A program made the position numbers and the translations under genes. From Olsenella sp. SW781 (GTDB lineage Bacteria; Actinomycetota; Coriobacteriia; Coriobacteriales; Atopobiaceae), in contig NZ_SJOU01000007.1 of the NCBI RefSeq assembly GCF_012027725.1, positions 1-64,000 on the forward strand: a stretch of 64,000 bases of DNA, in the 5' to 3' direction. A model generated the notes under the pieces. The model was not told where the DNA came from and made no database searches. It worked only from the letters and a program-made list of their open reading frames with translations. Each line of letters starts with the position of its first letter. Position 1 is the first letter of the stretch. Of the stretch, positions 26,040 to 34,193 are shown one piece after another.

Positions 26040-28835
26040 ATGCTCGTCAACCTCACCTTGAACGGCGCGCGCCTCGAGGAGGACGTCCGCCCGGACATGA
26101 CCCTCTTCGACTTCTGCCGCGCGCACGGCTACAAGTCCGTGAAGTGCGCCTGCGAGACCTCCAACTGTGGCCTCTGCACCGTGCTCCTGGACGGCGAGCC
26201 CGTGCTCTCCTGCTCCGTGCTCATGGCGCGCGTGGACGGCCACGAGGTCACCACGCTCGAGGGCATGCGCGACGGTCGCCGCGAGCTTTTGGCCCAGTGC
26301 CTCGCCGAGGAGGGCGCCGAGCAGTGCGGCTTCTGCGCCCCGGGCCTCGAGATGGCCGTGCTCGCGCTCGACGCCGCGCGCCCGGGCGCCGACGACGAGA
26401 CCATGCGCCGCTACCTCTCCGGCAACCTCTGCCGCTGCTCCGGCTACGCGAGCCAGATGCGCGCGATCCGCCGCTTCCTCGCCCGCCACGCGAACGGCGG
26501 CGAGCTGCCCCCGCGCGAGGTGCCCGCGGACGCCACCACCGAGTCGGGCGCCCAGCACCGCGAGATCGCGCGCCCGGTGGCGAAGAAGGACTCCGGGGCG
26601 CTTCTCGCCGGCGCGCCCGTCTACACCGCCGACCTCGCGCCCGAGGGTGCCCTCGTGGTGAAGCTCGTACGCAGCCGCCACGCCAACGCCATCGTCACGG
26701 ACGTCGACAAGAGCCGCGCGCTCGAGGTCCCCGGCGTCGTGGCGGTCTTTGGCCCGGACGACGTGCCGCACAACCGCTTCACCCTGGCCGGCCAGAGCTT
26801 CCCCGAGCCGAGCCCCTACGACACCGTCCTTCTCGACAGGCACGTGCGCTACGTGGGCGACGAGGTCGCCATGGTCGTGGCCGAGACCGAGGCCGCGGCC
26901 GCCGCGGGCGCGAAGGCCGTGAAGGTCACCTACGAGCAGCTCCCCGCCATCGTCGACGTGGAGGAGGCGCTCGACAACGAAACCGTCATCCACGACGAGG
27001 ACGACTGGACGCCCGGCGGCGACAGGTCCGGCGACCCGAGCCGCAACCTCGTGGCGCACGGCGAGCGCGTCCACGGGGACCTGGAGGCCGCCTTCGCCGC
27101 CTCCGACGTGGTGATCGAGCGCACCTACCGCACGCAGGCCACGCAGCAGTCCATGATGGAGACGTTCCGCTCCTTCGCCTACACCGACGCCTTTGGCCGC
27201 CTCACCGTGGTGAGCTCCACGCAGGTGCCCTTCCACATCCGCCGCCAGGTGGCAAACGCCCTCGGGATCCCCAAGCACCAGGTGCGCGTCATCAAGCCAC
27301 GCGTGGGCGGCGGCTTTGGCGCCAAGCAGAGCGGCTGCAACGAGCCCTTTGCCGCGTTCGCCGCGATGAGGACCGGCCGCCCGTGCGTGTGCACCTACAC
27401 GCGCGCGGAGACCATGAGCTGCTCCAACACGCGCCACGAGATGGTCCTCAAGGTCCGCATGGGGGCCCGGCGCGACGGCACGATCGAGGCCATCGACCTC
27501 TACGCGCTCTCCAACGCCGGCGCCTACGGCTACCACGGCACCACCACGGTCACGCTCGTGGGCGGCAAGGCGCTCCCCATCTACAACCACGCCACGGCGA
27601 GCCGCTTCTCCTACGACGTGGTCTACACCAACACCACGCCGGGCGGCGCGTACCGCGGCTACGGCGCGACGCAGGGCTGCTTCGCCGTGGAGTCCGCCGT
27701 CAACGAGCTGGCCGACGAGCTCGGCATGGACCCGTGCGAGCTGCGCCTCAAGAACCTCGTGAAGCCCGGCGAGACCCTCTGGCAGCTGAACGACGAGCAC
27801 CTCTACAGCTGCCGCCTCGACGAGTGCCTCGAGCGCGCGATGGACATGGTGGGCTGGAAGGGCCGGCCCCTCTCCGAGGACCTCGGCGACCGCGTGCGCG
27901 GCCTGGGCGTGGCCCTCACGATGCAGGGCTCCGGCATCGCGATGGTCGACATCGCCAACGTGGACATCCGCCTCGAGGACGACGGCTTCTACGTGCTCTC
28001 CATCGGCGCCACCGACGTGGGCACCGGCGCGGACACCATCCTCGCCCAGATGGCGGCCGAGGCGCTCGGCTGCGACGTGGACCGCATCGTCACCAAGGGC
28101 GTGGACACCGACACCTCCCCCTTCGACACCGGCGCCTACGCGTCCTCCGGCACCTACACCACCGGCGGCGCCGTCGTGCGCGCTGCCGAGGACCTCGTGC
28201 GGCAGATCCGCGAGCAGGCCGCCCGCGTCTTTGGCGTGGACGAGAAGGACGTGGAGTTCGACGGCGAGTCCGTGCGCTGCGTCGGTGCGGACGGCACCGA
28301 GCAGGAGATGACCGTCGCCGCGCTCGCCAACAAGCTCATCGGCTTTGGCCTGCACCCCGGCATGCTCGAAGGCCACGGCACCAACGCCCAGCCCACCTCG
28401 CCGCCGCCCTACATGGCCGGCGTCGCCGAGGTCGAGGTCGACAAGGCCACGGGCAAGGTCACGGTCACGGACTACGCGGCCGTCGTGGACTGCGGCACCG
28501 TCATCAACCCGGCGCTCGCGCGCGTGCAGGCCGAGGGCGGCATCGCCCAGGGCATCGGCATGGCGCTCACGGAGCAGGTCTCCCGCGACGAGCGCGGGAA
28601 CCTCCGCACCGGCGACCTCATGACGTACAAGCTGCCCACCCGCATGGACGTGCCTGAGCCGCGCGTGGAGTTCATGCCCAGCTTCGAGCCCACGGGCCCC
28701 TTCGGCGCCAAGTCCATCGGCGAGGTCGTCATCAACACGCCCTCCCCCGCGGTCATGAGCGCCGTGGCCCACGCCACGGGCCGCTACGTGCGCGAGCTGC
28801 CCATCACGCCGAGCAAGGTGCTCGCCGCGGAGTAG
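26040..28835 (+). CDS. Molybdenum hydroxylase, fused [2Fe-2S] and molybdopterin subunit
   Basis: 931 residues. Residues 1-160 are the two [2Fe-2S] domains: CACETSNCGLC (Cys38, 43, 46, with Cys58) for the plant-type cluster, and QCGFCAPG with NLCRCSGY for the second. From about 175 on is the molybdopterin-binding unit, with VGGGFGAKQ and the C-terminal GAKSIGE, whose Glu is the catalytic base in xanthine-oxidase relatives. The fusion of small and large subunits is seen in some clostridial and coriobacterial hydroxylases. Hydroxylation of xanthine, another purine or a related heterocycle is likely; the substrate is not determined by sequence. Confidence 0.9.
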   Translation: MLVNLTLNGARLEEDVRPDMTLFDFCRAHGYKSVKCACETSNCGLCTVLLDGEPVLSCSVLMARVDGHEVTTLEGMRDGRRELLAQCLAEEGAEQCGFCAPGLEMAVLALDAARPGADDETMRRYLSGNLCRCSGYASQMRAIRRFLARHANGGELPPREVPADATTESGAQHREIARPVAKKDSGALLAGAPVYTADLAPEGALVVKLVRSRHANAIVTDVDKSRALEVPGVVAVFGPDDVPHNRFTLAGQSFPEPSPYDTVLLDRHVRYVGDEVAMVVAETEAAAAAGAKAVKVTYEQLPAIVDVEEALDNETVIHDEDDWTPGGDRSGDPSRNLVAHGERVHGDLEAAFAASDVVIERTYRTQATQQSMMETFRSFAYTDAFGRLTVVSSTQVPFHIRRQVANALGIPKHQVRVIKPRVGGGFGAKQSGCNEPFAAFAAMRTGRPCVCTYTRAETMSCSNTRHEMVLKVRMGARRDGTIEAIDLYALSNAGAYGYHGTTTVTLVGGKALPIYNHATASRFSYDVVYTNTTPGGAYRGYGATQGCFAVESAVNELADELGMDPCELRLKNLVKPGETLWQLNDEHLYSCRLDECLERAMDMVGWKGRPLSEDLGDRVRGLGVALTMQGSGIAMVDIANVDIRLEDDGFYVLSIGATDVGTGADTILAQMAAEALGCDVDRIVTKGVDTDTSPFDTGAYASSGTYTTGGAVVRAAEDLVRQIREQAARVFGVDEKDVEFDGESVRCVGADGTEQEMTVAALANKLIGFGLHPGMLEGHGTNAQPTSPPPYMAGVAEVEVDKATGKVTVTDYAAVVDCGTVINPALARVQAEGGIAQGIGMALTEQVSRDERGNLRTGDLMTYKLPTRMDVPEPRVEFMPSFEPTGPFGAKSIGEVVINTPSPAVMSAVAHATGRYVRELPITPSKVLAAE

Positions 28836-28855
28836 GCGGACCCAACGACGCGCGT

Positions 28856-28904
28856 CGGGCGGCGCGCGGAGGCCCCTCTCGACGAGACCTCCGCGCGCCG
28901 CCCG
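28856..28904. terminator. 17-bp GC hairpin after the hydroxylase operon
   Basis: CGGGCGGCGCGCGGAGG (28856-28872) is the exact reverse complement of 28888-28904; the loop is 15 nt. Two CTTCTCG motif copies follow directly (28910 and 28921). Confidence 0.65.
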
Positions 28905-29031
28905 CCCTTCTCGCCTGTCCTTCTCGGCCGTCCGCCCGCCGCGGCGCGCGGACGGGTCAACCTGCCGAGAAGGACCTCCCCTCGCGGCTCGCGCTAGAAT
29001 CGAACGGTTGACCGCTCTTCCCGGAGGCCAG

Positions 29032-30759
29032 ATGTTCAAGCTCAGACGCTACCTCGTCGGGCACTACGCCGAGTGCGTGCTCGCCCCGCTCTTCAAGATG
29101 CTCGAGGCGCTGCTCCAGCTCCTCGTCCCGCTCGTGATGGCGCAGGTGATCGACGTCGGGATCGCCTCCCGCGACGCCTCCTACGTGCTCTGGCACGGCG
29201 CGCTGCTCGTGGGCATGGGCGTCTTTGCCTGGGCCATCTCGGTCACGGCGCAGTACTTCTGCTCCAAGCTGGCCTCTGCCTTCGGCACGGCGCTGCGCGA
29301 CGACCTCTTCCGCCACGTGCTCAGCCTCTCGCGCGCCGACGTGGAGCGCCTGGGCCGCACCACGCTCGTCACCCGCATCACGAACGACTCCCAGCAGGTG
29401 CAGGACGGCCTCAACATGTTCTTCAGGCTCATCCTGCGCTCGCCCTTCGTGACCTTCGGCACCGTGGTCGCGGCCTTCCTCGTGGACGGCGTCGAGGGGG
29501 CGGCGCTGCTCGTGGCCGTGCTCGTCTCGGGCGCCGTCGTCATGGGCTTCATGCGCGTGACCACGAGCCGCTACCGCGAGATCCAGCGCGGGCTCGACGA
29601 CGTGCTCCTGGCCACCACGGAGAACCTCGAGGGCGTGCGCGTGCTGCGCGCCTTCCGCCGCGAGGACGCGGAGCGGGCCGCCTTCTCCGACGCGGCCGGC
29701 ACCGTGCGCGACCGGCAGGTCTCCACGGGCGACATCTCCGCCCTCGTGAACCCGCTCACCTACCTCGCCATCAACTGCGGCCTCATCGCGCTTCTGTGGT
29801 TCGGCGGCCTGCGCGTCGACGCCGGTCACCTCACGCAGGGGCAGCTCGTGGCGCTCGTGAGCTACGTGAGCCAGGCGCTCGTGGAGCTCCTCAAGCTCAC
29901 GAACCTCATCGTGCTGCTCTCCAAGGCCTCGGCCTGCGCCAAGCGCGTGAACGAGGTCTTCGAGACGCGCCCCTCCATGGCCGACGGCGCGCGCGAGGCC
30001 GAGCTTGCGCCCGGCGAGCCCGCCCTCGCCTTCGACGACGTCAGCTTCACCTACGCCGGGGGCGCCGGGCACGCCCTCAGCCACGTGAGCTTTGCGCTGG
30101 CGCCCGGCGAGACGCTCGGCGTCATCGGCGGCACGGGCTCGGGCAAGTCCACGCTCGCGAGCCTCGCCATGCGCTTCTACGACGCCACGGAGGGCGCGGT
30201 CCGCGTGGGCGGCGCCGACGTCCGCGAGCTCACGCGAGAGAGCCTGCGCCGCGAGGTCTCGCTCGTGGAGCAGGGCGCCACGCTCTTCTCGGGGACCATC
30301 GAGTCCAACCTGCGCTGGGGCGGCCCGGACGCGGGCGAGAAGGACCTCGAGGCCGCGCTCGCCACGGCGCAGGCCGCCTCGGCCGTGGACGGCAAGGGCG
30401 GGCTCGCCGCCGAGGTCGAGCAGTTCGGCCGCAACTTCTCCGGCGGCCAGCGCCAGCGCCTCGCCATCGCGCGGACCCTCGCGCGCCGGCCGGGCGTCCT
30501 CATCCTCGACGACGCCTCCTCGGCGCTCGACTTTGCCACGGACGCGGCGCTGCGCCGCGCCATCGCCCGCGACTGCGCCGGCACCGCCGTCGTGACCATC
30601 TCCCAGCGCGTGACCGCCGTGCGCCACGCAGACCAGATCCTCGTGCTCGACGGCGGGCGCCAGGTGGGGCTCGGCACCCACGAGGAGCTCCTCGAGGGCT
30701 GCCCCGTCTACCGCGAGATCTGCGAGTCCCAGCTCACCGCCGAGGAGGTGGCCCGATGA
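29032..30759 (+). CDS. ABC exporter half-transporter with degenerate ATP site
   Basis: 575 residues: six membrane helices (to about 310), then an ATPase domain. Walker A is GGTGSGKST and the signature FSGGQRQRLAIA. Walker B ends LILDDASSALD, so the catalytic Glu after the Walker B Asp is replaced by Asp. In heterodimeric exporters one subunit has exactly this change at its degenerate site. The ATG at 29032 follows GGAGG. The next gene starts inside this stop codon (ATGA). Substrate unknown: drug, lipid or peptide. Confidence 0.9.
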   Translation: MFKLRRYLVGHYAECVLAPLFKMLEALLQLLVPLVMAQVIDVGIASRDASYVLWHGALLVGMGVFAWAISVTAQYFCSKLASAFGTALRDDLFRHVLSLSRADVERLGRTTLVTRITNDSQQVQDGLNMFFRLILRSPFVTFGTVVAAFLVDGVEGAALLVAVLVSGAVVMGFMRVTTSRYREIQRGLDDVLLATTENLEGVRVLRAFRREDAERAAFSDAAGTVRDRQVSTGDISALVNPLTYLAINCGLIALLWFGGLRVDAGHLTQGQLVALVSYVSQALVELLKLTNLIVLLSKASACAKRVNEVFETRPSMADGAREAELAPGEPALAFDDVSFTYAGGAGHALSHVSFALAPGETLGVIGGTGSGKSTLASLAMRFYDATEGAVRVGGADVRELTRESLRREVSLVEQGATLFSGTIESNLRWGGPDAGEKDLEAALATAQAASAVDGKGGLAAEVEQFGRNFSGGQRQRLAIARTLARRPGVLILDDASSALDFATDAALRRAIARDCAGTAVVTISQRVTAVRHADQILVLDGGRQVGLGTHEELLEGCPVYREICESQLTAEEVAR

Positions 30760-32528
30760 GCGAGAAGAACACGCGCGGGGGCGGCGTGCGCCCCTCGGAC
30801 GGCACCGTCCGCCGCATGGCCGGCCTGTTTGCCGGGCGGCGCGGCGCGCTCGCGCTGACCGCCCTGCTCACCGTCGCCGTCGTTGTGGGCACGCTCTCGC
30901 TGCCCGTGCTCTCCGGCCGGGCGGTCGACTGCGTGGTGGGCCCGGGCGAGGTCGACTTCGCCGGCCTGCGCGGCGCGCTCGCCTGGATCGCCGGCACGCT
31001 CGCCGCCACGGCCGCGTGCCAGTGGGCCCTCACGGCCGTGACCAACCGGCTCGCCTTCGGCGCGACGCTCGACCTGCGCCGCCGCTGCTTCGACCACCTG
31101 CAGCAGCTGCCCCTCTCCTACCTCGACTCGCACGGCCACGGCGACCTGGCGAGCCGCATCGTCACGGACGCCGACATGCTCACGAACGGCCTGCTCATGG
31201 CCTTCCAGCAGCTTCCCACGGGCATCCTCACCATCGTGGTGACGCTCGTCTTCATGTTTGCGCTCAACCCCGCCATCGCCGCCGTGGTGGCGCTGCTCAC
31301 CCCCGTCTCGGTCTTCACCGCCCGCTTCATCGCCACGCACAGCGCGAAGCACTTCTCGGGCCAGTCGCGCATCCGCGGCGAGCTCACCGCCTACGTGGAG
31401 GAGATGGTCGGCGGCATCTCGGCCGTCGAGACCTTCGAGATGCAGGGGGCCGTCGCCGCGCGCTTCGCCGAGACGGACGCGGCGCTCGGGGAGGAGAGCT
31501 TCAAGGCGGTGTTCTTCTCGTCCCTGGTGAATCCCACGACGCGCTTCGCGAACGCCCTCGTCTACGCCGCCATCGGCATCTTCGGCGCCTTCGTGGCCAT
31601 GGGCGGCGGCATCACCGTGGGCGGCCTCTCGGCCTTCCTCGGCTACGCCGACCAGTACGCCAAGCCCTTCAACGACATCTCCGGCGTGGCCACGGAGCTC
31701 CAGAACTCCGTGGCGTGCGCGCGGCGGCTCTTCTCCCTTCTTGACGAGCCCGCCGAGGAGCCCGACGCCGCGGACGCCGCCGTGCTCGCCGAGCCTCGCG
31801 GCGAGGTGCGCCTGGACCACGTGGCCTTTGGCTACGACGCCGACCGCCTGGTGCTGCGCGACGTCGACCTCGCCGTGCGCCCCGGCATGCGCATCGCCCT
31901 CGTGGGCGAGACGGGGTGCGGCAAGACGACCCTCATCAACCTCATCATGCGCTTCTACGACGTGAGCGCGGGCGCCGTGCGCGTTGACGGACGAGACGTG
32001 CGCGCGTGGACGCGCGAGAGCCTGCGCGCCGGCTGGGGCATGGTGCTGCAGGACACGTGGGTCCGCCGCGCGACGGTGCGCGAGAACGTGAGCATGGGAC
32101 GCCCCGACGCCACGCTCGAGGAGGTCCGCGCCGCGTGCCGAGAGGCCTACGCCGACGACTTCATCATGCGCCTGCCGCAGGGGTATGACACGGTCCTCGA
32201 CGGCTCGAGCGCCCTTTCCGCGGGCCAGCGCCAGCTCCTGTGCATCGCGCGCGTGATCCTCGCCCGCCCGGCGATGCTCATCCTCGACGAGGCCACCTCG
32301 AACATCGACACGCGCACCGAGCTGCTGGTCCAGCGGGCGCTCGCCAACCTCATGGCCGGCCGCACGAGCTTCGTCGTGGCGCACCGCCTCTCCACCGTGC
32401 GCGACGCCGACCTCATCTGCGTCATGGCCGACGGCGTCATCGCGGAGCGCGGCACCCACGACGAGCTGCTCGCCGCCGACGGCCGCTACCAGCGCATCTA
32501 CGAGTCCCAGTTCGCCCCCACGGAGTAG
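30756..32528 (+). CDS. ABC exporter half-transporter with canonical ATP site
   Basis: 590 residues: a 20-residue hydrophilic N-terminus, six membrane helices, then an ATPase domain with Walker A GETGCGKTT, signature LSAGQRQLLCIA and Walker B LILDEATSNID with the catalytic Glu intact. It complements the preceding subunit's degenerate site, so the two should form one asymmetric exporter. The ATG overlaps the previous TGA, and GAGGAGG lies upstream. The gene ends 7 nt before a perfect 42-bp inverted repeat. Confidence 0.9.
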   Translation: MSEKNTRGGGVRPSDGTVRRMAGLFAGRRGALALTALLTVAVVVGTLSLPVLSGRAVDCVVGPGEVDFAGLRGALAWIAGTLAATAACQWALTAVTNRLAFGATLDLRRRCFDHLQQLPLSYLDSHGHGDLASRIVTDADMLTNGLLMAFQQLPTGILTIVVTLVFMFALNPAIAAVVALLTPVSVFTARFIATHSAKHFSGQSRIRGELTAYVEEMVGGISAVETFEMQGAVAARFAETDAALGEESFKAVFFSSLVNPTTRFANALVYAAIGIFGAFVAMGGGITVGGLSAFLGYADQYAKPFNDISGVATELQNSVACARRLFSLLDEPAEEPDAADAAVLAEPRGEVRLDHVAFGYDADRLVLRDVDLAVRPGMRIALVGETGCGKTTLINLIMRFYDVSAGAVRVDGRDVRAWTRESLRAGWGMVLQDTWVRRATVRENVSMGRPDATLEEVRAACREAYADDFIMRLPQGYDTVLDGSSALSAGQRQLLCIARVILARPAMLILDEATSNIDTRTELLVQRALANLMAGRTSFVVAHRLSTVRDADLICVMADGVIAERGTHDELLAADGRYQRIYESQFAPTE

Positions 32529-32535
32529 TCGGGGG

Positions 32536-32620
32536 CGTGCGAAAGGCGTGCAAAGGGGACAGGCACTTTCGCACGGGCCCCGTGCGAAAGTGCCTGTCCC
32601 CTTTGCACGCCTTTCGCACG
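32536..32620. repeat. Perfect 42-bp inverted repeat, single-base centre
   Basis: Positions 32536-32577 are the exact reverse complement of 32579-32620. The arm contains GTGCGAAAGG, GCAAAGGGGACAGGCAC and TTTCGCACGGG. It follows the ABC gene stop by 7 nt. The inner 31-bp part is the same as the element at 35818. This could terminate transcription from the plus strand. Confidence 0.92.
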
Positions 32621-32631
32621 TCACAACCAGC

Positions 32632-32701
32632 CGAGTGACTGATTTCGTACAAACGGAGCCCCCTACGGGGCCTCATCCGTCCAAAACACGTCACTCACTC
32701 G
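32632..32701. repeat. Second, imperfect inverted repeat
   Basis: CGAGTGAC at 32632 pairs with the TCACTCG end at 32701; inner ACGGA/TCCGT and a CCCC-TAC-GGGG tip also pair, with mismatches between. It adjoins the 42-bp palindrome and sits before the M14 peptidase stop, so it could terminate that convergent gene. Confidence 0.55.
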
Positions 32702-32727
32702 CGCAGGAGGGTCGAGAAGGACGTGCG

Positions 32728-34104
32728 TCACGCCAGCCCGCGCACGTGCGCGACGGCGAGAAGGGCGCTCTCGAGCTGCGTGGCAACGAGGTCGCGGATG
32801 GGAATCGCCCGGTAGCTCGAGCGCGCCTCGAAGTCGGCGCAGGCCTCGCGCAGCCATGACTCCGCCTCGGCCCCGACCTCCGCCGCGACGACGCGCTCGG
32901 AGGGGGAGAGCCGGCGCTCGGACGCCTCCCAGTCGATCGCGGAGAGCAGCATGCCCACGTTCCTCGAGCGGTAGAAGCGGCGCACGACGTCGGCGTCGAA
33001 GGCCTCGGCGACGGTCGCCTCGCGCGCGAACGCCGGGTCGTCCGTCGCCTGGCGCCGCAGGGCCGCGTCGGAGGCCGCGAAGGACTCCGCGGCGAGCGCC
33101 CGGCGATACGGGTTCTTCTCGCCCAGGACGCCGCCGAGCGCGGACAGCCATCCCTCGACGAGTCCCCCGCACGCGCCGACCCAGTCGAGCCGGGCGAGAA
33201 GGACCTCGGAGAGGGCGCGCCCGCACCCCGAGCCGTCCTCGATGGCGCGGTCGTAGAAGTAGGGGATCTCGCACACGAGGCCGAAGGTGCCGTGGCGGCG
33301 CGCCGCGTAGGCCGCGCTCGTCGTGCCGTGCCCCACGAGCGCGGCCGGGTCCCCGGCGCCGAGAGACTCGTAGTAGTCGTAGGCGTCCTCCGCCCCGAGG
33401 GCCCCCAGGACGGCCGGCGCGAGCTGCCGGGCGTAGGGCATCTCGGGCGTGGAGAGGTCGAGCGGGACGCCCCTGCGCCGGGCGGCCTCGCGAAGCGGCT
33501 CCCAGAGCGCGGGGGTGGGCTCCGTCTCGTACCAGTACGCCCCGCCGAAGCTGCAGTTGTGCAGCGAGAGCAGGAGGTCGGGCCGCACCTCGTCGATGAG
33601 GCGCATCCCGCAGGCCGCCTCGGGCGTGGGGGCGTCGAACGCGAGCCGCTTGTGCCGCACGGGGAAGGTCCAGTCCGGCTGGTCCGCGAAGTCGGGGCGG
33701 AAGTAGTGGCGCGCGTAGTCGAAGAGCGTGAAGGGGCCCTTGAGCCAGCCCTCGTTGAGGGCGAGCCCGTCTATGTCCCACGCCTTGACGAGGTGCCAGG
33801 TGACGCCCAGCTCCGCGGCGAGGTCGGGCTCCGCGGCGAGGCGCTCGGCGAGGTAGCTCACCGTCATCACGCCCACGGGCTCGTTGGGGTGCGGCGCCCC
33901 GAGCGCCACGGCGGCGCGCTCCCCCGTCCCGACGGTGAGGCACCTGACGGGCCTGCCCTCGCGCGAGCGGCCGAGCTCCGTCACGCGCACGGCGTGGGCA
34001 CAGGCGAGCTCGTCCGTGGCCGCCTCGAGCTCGTCCACGGTAAGGAAGCACGGGTAGTCCGGGACTCCCCGGAGAAGGCTCTCGCACGCGCTGGCAAACG
34101 ACAT
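32728..34104 (-). CDS. M14-family zinc carboxypeptidase-like protein
   Basis: 458 residues. The zinc site is GAPHPNEPVG (His72, Glu75) with the third ligand His182 in LSLHNCSF, and VCEIPYFYD (Glu279) is at the place of the catalytic Glu. There is no signal peptide, so it acts in the cytoplasm, which is unusual for secreted M14 enzymes but normal for the succinylglutamate-desuccinylase and murein-tripeptide branches. It is divergent from a peptide-binding lipoprotein gene, suggesting that it trims the imported peptide. The substrate is inferred. Confidence 0.85.
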   Translation of the reverse strand: MSFASACESLLRGVPDYPCFLTVDELEAATDELACAHAVRVTELGRSREGRPVRCLTVGTGERAAVALGAPHPNEPVGVMTVSYLAERLAAEPDLAAELGVTWHLVKAWDIDGLALNEGWLKGPFTLFDYARHYFRPDFADQPDWTFPVRHKRLAFDAPTPEAACGMRLIDEVRPDLLLSLHNCSFGGAYWYETEPTPALWEPLREAARRRGVPLDLSTPEMPYARQLAPAVLGALGAEDAYDYYESLGAGDPAALVGHGTTSAAYAARRHGTFGLVCEIPYFYDRAIEDGSGCGRALSEVLLARLDWVGACGGLVEGWLSALGGVLGEKNPYRRALAAESFAASDAALRRQATDDPAFAREATVAEAFDADVVRRFYRSRNVGMLLSAIDWEASERRLSPSERVVAAEVGAEAESWLREACADFEARSSYRAIPIRDLVATQLESALLAVAHVRGLA

Positions 34105-34193
34105 GGCACCTCCCGCAGACCTGATGACGTAACGTCTCGTCTTTGTTGCTACGATACGCTACATCCGCACATTCAGATACCTTGGAGGCCACC

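Noticed and set aside
26034-29039. A 1001-residue minus-strand open frame opposite the molybdenum hydroxylase
   Set aside because: It mirrors the plus-strand gene; its composition (His/Val/Gly/Ala-rich) is that of an antisense high-GC frame, and the plus strand holds clear Fe-S and molybdopterin motifs.
29073-32528. A 1151-residue fused protein spanning both ABC genes
   Set aside because: Its first half is an out-of-frame translation of the first ABC subunit; the second subunit has its own ATG at 30756 with GAGGAGG upstream.
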